From: CAVVXX01 sp963707975 | GTDB taxonomy: Bacteria > Pseudomonadota > Alphaproteobacteria > Micropepsales > Micropepsaceae | Reading direction: 5' to 3' | Assembly (NCBI GenBank): GCA_963707975.1 | Contig: OY970177.1 | Location: 930,001-994,000 of the forward strand | DNA: 64,000 nt | Shown here: one piece after another, positions 59,536 through 64,000 of the stretch | Numbering within the stretch: position 1 is the first letter of the stretch | Layout of the letters: each line of letters starts with the position of its first letter | Notes under the pieces: generated by a model | What the model saw: the letters and a program-made list of their open reading frames with translations, nothing else | Databases searched by the model: none | Told to the model about the DNA's origin: nothing | Made by a program: the position numbers and the translations under genes

Positions 59536-61737
59536 TCACACCGCCTTAGAGATGCCAACGAAGAAACCACGCCGGGGCCCGAATTGCGGTGCGCCGACGC
59601 CGATGCCAGTGCCGTTCCTGATCTCATATTTCTGGTCGAAGACGTTGATGACATCGAAGCGGAGCGTCAACCCACCCGCGCTGCCCAGTTCGAAATCATG
59701 ACCCACCCCCAGGTTGACCTGGGTGTAATAGGGCAGATGCGCGCTATTTGGAGGCCCGCCAGGCGGAGTGGCTCTGAGACCTGAGGCATATAAGAGATCC
59801 GAACTGAACCGCGTCCCCTCCCAGAGATATGAGAACCCTGCCGACGCAGTCAGATGCTGTTCATGGTCAAGGTCGATAAAATGATTGACAGTGTAGCTCA
59901 GATCATCCGGCGAGAAATTGAACTGGGCGGTTTCAATGCCCTTGCCGATAGCGTGTTGCAGCGCCAGATTGCCATAGGCTGAGAATGGACCACTCTTATA
60001 GTCGGCCGTGAACTCGGCGCCGTATTGCTTCCCTTGCTTGTAATTGAAGGGAGTAAGAATGATTGGTGCGCCGAATTGTCCTTCGTCGATCAGATCTTGC
60101 GAGAGCTTGTAATAAGTATCGACCGCCAGAGTGAGGTCCTTGAGAAACACCTGCTGGACACCGGCATCGTAATAATTGGCGCGTTCCACGATAGGTGTGG
60201 TGTCCTGGGTGATGGGGGGGGTCGCGGACGTGTTGTTGAACTTCGCAACGGATTCGCTGCCCACAAGTTCGAAGGGTGGCGGGGAGAAATAGCGTGAATA
60301 GCCGGCGTGCACGGTCGTGCCGTCTAGCGGCTTCCAAACCACGTTCACGCGTGGGCTTAGTTGACTGCCGCTGCTGAACGCCTTGTACGAATCGTAACGT
60401 AGGCCGTAATTGATCGTCAGCTCCTCCCAGGGTTTCCATTCGTCCTGAAGATAGAAACTGTACGACCATGCGGTTTGCCTGCTGTTATCGATGATCGATT
60501 GAGGCACATTATAAGCCGGATTGCTGGCGGGCAGCGGCATACAGGAATAAGGGTCGGCTACAATCCCCGCGCCCGTGCAATCCTCCGGAAGCACAGACGA
60601 AGTCGTGTCGCTCGTCAGGCGGTCCGTCTGAATGTAAAAGCCAGCGCGGATCGTGTGCTGTTCGTTCAAGTGATAGGCACTGTCCCCCTGCAAGCCATAG
60701 GCGACGTCACGCTTGTAGGCTTGTTGGGCAATGCCGTTGTAAAGCAGGTCGCCAATCTCGTCCGGCGAGAAGGAAAGGCTCGAATAACGAGCGATTGCCG
60801 AGACCTGAAAATCCCATTGGCCCTGTGAGCGCAGATAACTGACAATGCCAAAATGAGTAATCTCGGTTTGGTTCTCATTGAGTTTGGCGCTCGGGAATGT
60901 AGTCTGCCCGTTGACGTTTAAGCCGAGTGAGGGCTGCAGCCCAGCTTGATCCGGGATTTGGAAATCGCCGTGCGAAGTGCCGAGTACCACTGTGACACGG
61001 CTCCAATCGTCGAGAATATCCTCGAAATAGCCGAACCCATGATACTGATTAGTTTTGTCGTGGATTGGCGTGCCACGCCCGTCGGGGGATTCGATACCGA
61101 CGTCGCTGTGAAGAAAATCACCAGAAACGAAATAACTGAACGAACCTGAGGAGCCCGCATACTCAATGCTGGGTTCGATCGTCCCATGGCTGCCGCCATA
61201 AAGGGATACAGAACCCCCCGGCTCGAACTCACCGCTCTTTGTGCTGAGATCGATGATGCCAGCTGTTCTAAGTCCGTACTCGGCCGGCAGCGCGCCGGTG
61301 ATCAGCTGCATCGATGAGATCAAGCGTGGATCCAACGCCTGTCCGAAGACGCTAATGCCTTCCGGCAAGATGATACCGTTCAGGCGGTATTGCAGGCCGT
61401 TGTGCTCGCCGCGGATATGAAATTGTCCGAAGGAATCTTGCGCGACTTCGGGGGCTTGCAGGATGACCTGATTGAGCAGCGTGTTCTCACCGCCAGGCGT
61501 CGCGTCGATGGCTGCCTCGGTGATGGTGTAGGTCGAAGCGCCAGTCTTTGTTTCGATGCCGCTGCGCGCTTCATTTAGGCGCTGAGCCGTTACCGTCACC
61601 GTTTCCTGGGCTGATGGATCTCCTTGGGATGAAGCAGCGTCATCGGCAAGAGCCGGTGACAACCCGGTCAGCAGCAGACTGTTCGTGAGGAACAGGGCCG
61701 CGCTAGTGCGCGCAAGCGTAGAAAAATTCCCTCTCAT
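59536..61737 (-). CDS. TonB-dependent outer-membrane receptor
   Basis: A 733-residue receptor. A signal peptide (SAALFLTNSLLLTGLSPALA) is followed by a TonB box-like ETVTVTAQR, a plug domain (NTLLNQVILQAPEV, FHIRGEHNGLQYRLNGI, STKSGEF) and a beta barrel. The barrel ends in LTLRFDVINVFDQKYEIRNGTG. It imports a metal chelate or another large substrate using TonB energy. The start at 61737 was chosen for the signal peptide and GGAG upstream; a 24-residue extension is not signal-like. DUF2946 lies upstream and a putative Ni/Co transporter downstream, which suggests metal uptake. Confidence 0.92.
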   Translation of the reverse strand: MRGNFSTLARTSAALFLTNSLLLTGLSPALADDAASSQGDPSAQETVTVTAQRLNEARSGIETKTGASTYTITEAAIDATPGGENTLLNQVILQAPEVAQDSFGQFHIRGEHNGLQYRLNGIILPEGISVFGQALDPRLISSMQLITGALPAEYGLRTAGIIDLSTKSGEFEPGGSVSLYGGSHGTIEPSIEYAGSSGSFSYFVSGDFLHSDVGIESPDGRGTPIHDKTNQYHGFGYFEDILDDWSRVTVVLGTSHGDFQIPDQAGLQPSLGLNVNGQTTFPSAKLNENQTEITHFGIVSYLRSQGQWDFQVSAIARYSSLSFSPDEIGDLLYNGIAQQAYKRDVAYGLQGDSAYHLNEQHTIRAGFYIQTDRLTSDTTSSVLPEDCTGAGIVADPYSCMPLPASNPAYNVPQSIIDNSRQTAWSYSFYLQDEWKPWEELTINYGLRYDSYKAFSSGSQLSPRVNVVWKPLDGTTVHAGYSRYFSPPPFELVGSESVAKFNNTSATPPITQDTTPIVERANYYDAGVQQVFLKDLTLAVDTYYKLSQDLIDEGQFGAPIILTPFNYKQGKQYGAEFTADYKSGPFSAYGNLALQHAIGKGIETAQFNFSPDDLSYTVNHFIDLDHEQHLTASAGFSYLWEGTRFSSDLLYASGLRATPPGGPPNSAHLPYYTQVNLGVGHDFELGSAGGLTLRFDVINVFDQKYEIRNGTGIGVGAPQFGPRRGFFVGISKAV

Positions 61738-61871
61738 TGGACCAACTCCGCATATCTTATTGGATTCCTGGCGGCGGCACCAAGAACGGCCGCAGGACCA
61801 GAGAACCAAAATGGACGGCGGCTCCTGGTAATCTCAGCCGGGAGCACCATCACTCAATGACTTCGGTGGAG

Positions 61872-62300
61872 TTAGGCGGAGGGGGGCGCGCGACCCTGCC
61901 AGATGTGCGAGGGCGCGCGAAACGGAGTTGTGAGCTCTACAAATACGATAAAGTTGAGCGTGACGAAAGACGGGAGAACGAGCAACGCCGCAGCGGGAAC
62001 AACTGCGTACCCTGCAGATATGATTTCCTGACAGAGTGGACAATTGGCGGGGTCTTCATTGGCCGGATACTTGTCTTTTGGAGTGCTCGCAGAATTGCTT
62101 GCAGGCGCCTTGAGCCCAATGTGTCCAGCCAACGCGACAGTCGATAGATGATGGATGTGGGTCTGCGTGAGAAAGCTTTGCCAAGTGAATGCGAGAAGAA
62201 TTAGCCAAGTAAGCGTTAAACGCGCGCGAGACCTGTGCGCAGAGCCAATACCCGGCCGCACCCGTCCAGTTCCTCGCACTAATGCACTCAGGCTTGGCAT
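61872..62300 (-). CDS. DUF2946-family protein
   Basis: A 142-residue protein with an N-terminal transmembrane segment (LTLTWLILLAFTWQSFLTQTHIHH), a Cys pair in ANCPLCQEIISAG and a second hydrophobic segment (VPAAALLVLPSFVTLNFIVFV). The QTHIH and CPLCQ features are those of DUF2946, a family often beside TonB receptors and copper or other metal genes. The paired His and Cys residues could bind metal in the periplasm. It is the first gene of the presumed metal-uptake operon. I chose ATG 62300; a longer frame starts at 62351. Confidence 0.75.
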   Translation of the reverse strand: MPSLSALVRGTGRVRPGIGSAHRSRARLTLTWLILLAFTWQSFLTQTHIHHLSTVALAGHIGLKAPASNSASTPKDKYPANEDPANCPLCQEIISAGYAVVPAAALLVLPSFVTLNFIVFVELTTPFRAPSHIWQGRAPPSA

Positions 62301-62513
62301 TTTGCCCCCAATGCAACGGTGAGAGGATAGCAGGAATGACCCCGTTGTCATCCCCCCGCCGGGCGACCGGTGGTGGTAGCTATGTATTTTCTCCAGTTTT
62401 CAGACTGGCGAATACGGGGTGAATTACCTCGTCACGAAGCCCTGAGCCTCCAAACTGTAACACTACCCAAAATCCGGTAGTGCCCTAATTTGAATGGCGC
62501 GCGGACCTGAGTC

Positions 62514-62699
62514 CTATTTTCCATGCGACACGAATATCGACAGCCCCAAGAGGAATGAGCCGACCACAATGATGAACGCCCCGGCCTGAGTGGTCTTTTC
62601 ACTCCCCTCGGCACGGGACCATGTGGAAACGCTCACTAGGGCGAGCCCGGCAACAATCAGAACTGTTCCCATAATCGCCGGTAAATCGTTGATGCTCAT
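62514..62699 (-). CDS. Small two-helix membrane protein
   Basis: A 61-residue protein with two hydrophobic helices (IMGTVLIVAGLALVSVSTW and AGAFIIVVGSFLLGLSIFV) joined by a polar loop (SRAEGSEKTTQ). The ATG at 62699 has GGAGGCG at normal spacing. It is not an identified family. It lies between the DUF2946 gene and the IS110 element and may be separate from both. Confidence 0.65.
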   Translation of the reverse strand: MSINDLPAIMGTVLIVAGLALVSVSTWSRAEGSEKTTQAGAFIIVVGSFLLGLSIFVSHGK

Positions 62700-62991
62700 T
62701 GCTTCGCCTCCCCGTCTGCCACTACCGCGACGTTTGCTCCGCCAATTCTCTAACGTCCAGAGCCTATCAGAAACCCCCATAGCCATAGCAGGGGTAACGT
62801 GAAAGCTCATGTGCATCCGCACATTTAGCAGTTGCCGCTCTCCCACTCTGAGCGCCGGTGTTGGTGTCGGCCTTTTAGAGAGGATATGACCTCGAACGTC
62901 CGCTTCTGATGCTGTGGACGGCGCCCACTCTGCGGCATCGGAGTGCCCTAGGGTGGTTGTGTCGAAGCAAACCACTTGAGGGGAGCCGTCC
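62700..62991. other. Non-coding region in front of the IS110 transposase
   Basis: Contains a palindromic repeat remnant at 62894 (GAACGTCCGCTTCTGATG) and the left end of the IS110 element. In IS110-group elements the region before the transposase encodes the bridge RNA; I could not define a structure by eye. Confidence 0.4.
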
Positions 62992-64000
62992 ATGGGCGAA
63001 ATTAGCACAATTGGTCTCGATATTGCGAAGTTGGTATTTCAAGTTCACGGCGTCGATGGCGCGGGTGCGCTGGTGATCCGCAAGCGCATTGGTCGCTCAA
63101 TGGTGTTGGAGTTCTTTGCCAACCTGCCGCCGTGCCTGGTGGGGATCGAAGCCTGTGCGACAGCGCATCACTGGGGCCGTGAGCTGCAGGGGCTTGGCCA
63201 CACGGTGAAGCTGATGCCGCCGAGCTATGTAAAAGCCTATCTCAAACGCAGCAAAAATGATGCGAACGATGCTGCAGCGATCTGCGAGGCGGTGACTAGG
63301 CCATCGATGCGGTTTGTTCCGATAAAGACGAAGGAGCAGCAGGCTGGCTTGATGCTGCACCGGACCCGGCAATTGCTGGTGCGTCAGCGCACGATGTTGA
63401 GCAACGCCATGCGAGGACACCTGGCCGAACTCGGCATCGTGTCGGCGAAGGGCAGCTCAGGAACCAGCGAGTTGCTTGGGATCATCGCGGACGTACTGGA
63501 TAACCGGGTTCCCCCAGCTGCCCGCGGCATTCTCGATGTGCTGGCGCGGCAGTACATCGCCATCGGAGCCGAGATCGGATCAATCGACAAGAGCATCCTG
63601 GCCTGGCACCGCTCGTGTGAGGCGAGCCGTCGCCTGGAGGAGATCCCAGGAATCGGCCCGATCGTTGCCACAGCCCTCGTTGCTGAGATCGGCGACTGGA
63701 AGGCGTTCTCATCGGGGCGCAGCCTTGCCGCCTGGATTGGGTTGGTGCCGAAGCAGCATACGACCGGCGGCAAGGACAGGCTCGGCAGCATCACCAAGCA
63801 GGGCAATCGATACTTGCGATGGTTGCTGGTCGCCGGCGCGATGGCGGTTATCCGCTATGCGCAAAAGCACGGTACGGAGAAGCGGCCGTGGCTCGGGCGA
63901 TTGATGGAACGCCGGCCGACGAAGGTGGCTGCGGTTGCGCTTGCCAACAAAACTGCGCGGATCGCCTGGGCCATTATGGTGCACGGCGACAGATACAGAG
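62992..64000 (+). CDS. IS110-family transposase (runs off the window end)
   Basis: At least 336 residues of an IS110-type transposase, open to the window end. The N-terminal RuvC-like DEDD domain begins ISTIGLDIAKLVFQVHGVDG, with GIEACATAHHW and the YLKRSKNDANDAAAICEA segment. The C-terminal Tnp_20 domain carries the LEEIPGIGPIVATALVAEIGD helix-hairpin-helix and the serine-containing SGRSLAAWIGLVPKQHTTGGK. These enzymes recombine DNA guided by a bridge RNA. GGGGAGCCGTCC precedes the ATG. The C-terminus is outside the window, but no stop interrupts the visible part. Confidence 0.93.
   Translation, partial: MGEISTIGLDIAKLVFQVHGVDGAGALVIRKRIGRSMVLEFFANLPPCLVGIEACATAHHWGRELQGLGHTVKLMPPSYVKAYLKRSKNDANDAAAICEAVTRPSMRFVPIKTKEQQAGLMLHRTRQLLVRQRTMLSNAMRGHLAELGIVSAKGSSGTSELLGIIADVLDNRVPPAARGILDVLARQYIAIGAEIGSIDKSILAWHRSCEASRRLEEIPGIGPIVATALVAEIGDWKAFSSGRSLAAWIGLVPKQHTTGGKDRLGSITKQGNRYLRWLLVAGAMAVIRYAQKHGTEKRPWLGRLMERRPTKVAAVALANKTARIAWAIMVHGDRYR

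Overview
The window looks like a chromosome segment of a free-living alphaproteobacterium. The evidence is a PhyR-NepR-EcfG general stress response locus, two IalB-family proteins, a full CtrA-type site (TTAA-N7-TTAAC) and an FnrN-type Crp/Fnr regulator with a C-x2-C-x7-C cluster. Iron-reducing alphaproteobacteria such as Rhizomicrobium relatives would fit the electron-transfer genes, but that placement is only inference.

Layout. 1-10 kb: mainly metabolic genes (PLP enzyme, M13 peptidase, 3-oxoacid CoA-transferase, FAH-family hydrolase, two IalB proteins) and a DUF1345 gene broken by an amber codon. 8.4-14.7 kb: stress island with an HK, EcfG, NepR and PhyR, two small stress genes, a two-part LigD and msrB. 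Four perfect and one near-perfect GGAAC-N16/17-CGTT promoters tie it together. 14.7-16.2 kb: type III polyketide synthase plus ICMT-type methyltransferase. 16,530-19,984: a complete 3.46 kb IS1595-family element with inverted repeats, an exact 8-bp target duplication and cargo (PAS protein, HEPN-like RX4H protein, decayed membrane protein). 20-29 kb: CtrA-preceded PilZ-methyltransferase fusion, membrane histidine kinase, FadL-type porin, and secreted peptidase, asparaginase and hydrolase.

29.4-45.6 kb is an oxygen-limitation and extracellular electron transfer region. It holds a small heat-shock protein, an Fnr regulator and a pyruvate/phenylpyruvate decarboxylase, with three FNR boxes within 1.1 kb. 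Next come a cupredoxin-like protein, two small c-type cytochromes, ccmI, ccmH, a ccmF-ccmG fusion, an MtrB/PioB porin and an MtrA/PioA decaheme cytochrome. Divergent from these is a CbcL-like nonaheme cytochrome c fused to a membrane b-type cytochrome. Together they could move electrons from quinol to the cell surface: CbcL-like protein in the inner membrane, MtrAB through the outer membrane, and Ccm proteins for heme attachment. No MtrC-type surface cytochrome, ccmABCDE or Ku gene is present here.

45.6-64 kb is more accessory in character: a threonine-synthase-like/APC permease pair, a molybdenum hydroxylase operon with XdhC and MocA interrupted by a decayed peroxiredoxin, a bacteriohemerythrin split by an IS3 element, a DCC-lipase maturation factor fusion, a putative metal-uptake operon (DUF2946, TonB receptor, small TM protein, His-rich transporter) and a truncated IS110 transposase. 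A dispersed palindromic repeat (core AATGTCCGC/GCGGACATT) occurs in the gaps of this part only. I saw no tRNA, rRNA or CRISPR array.
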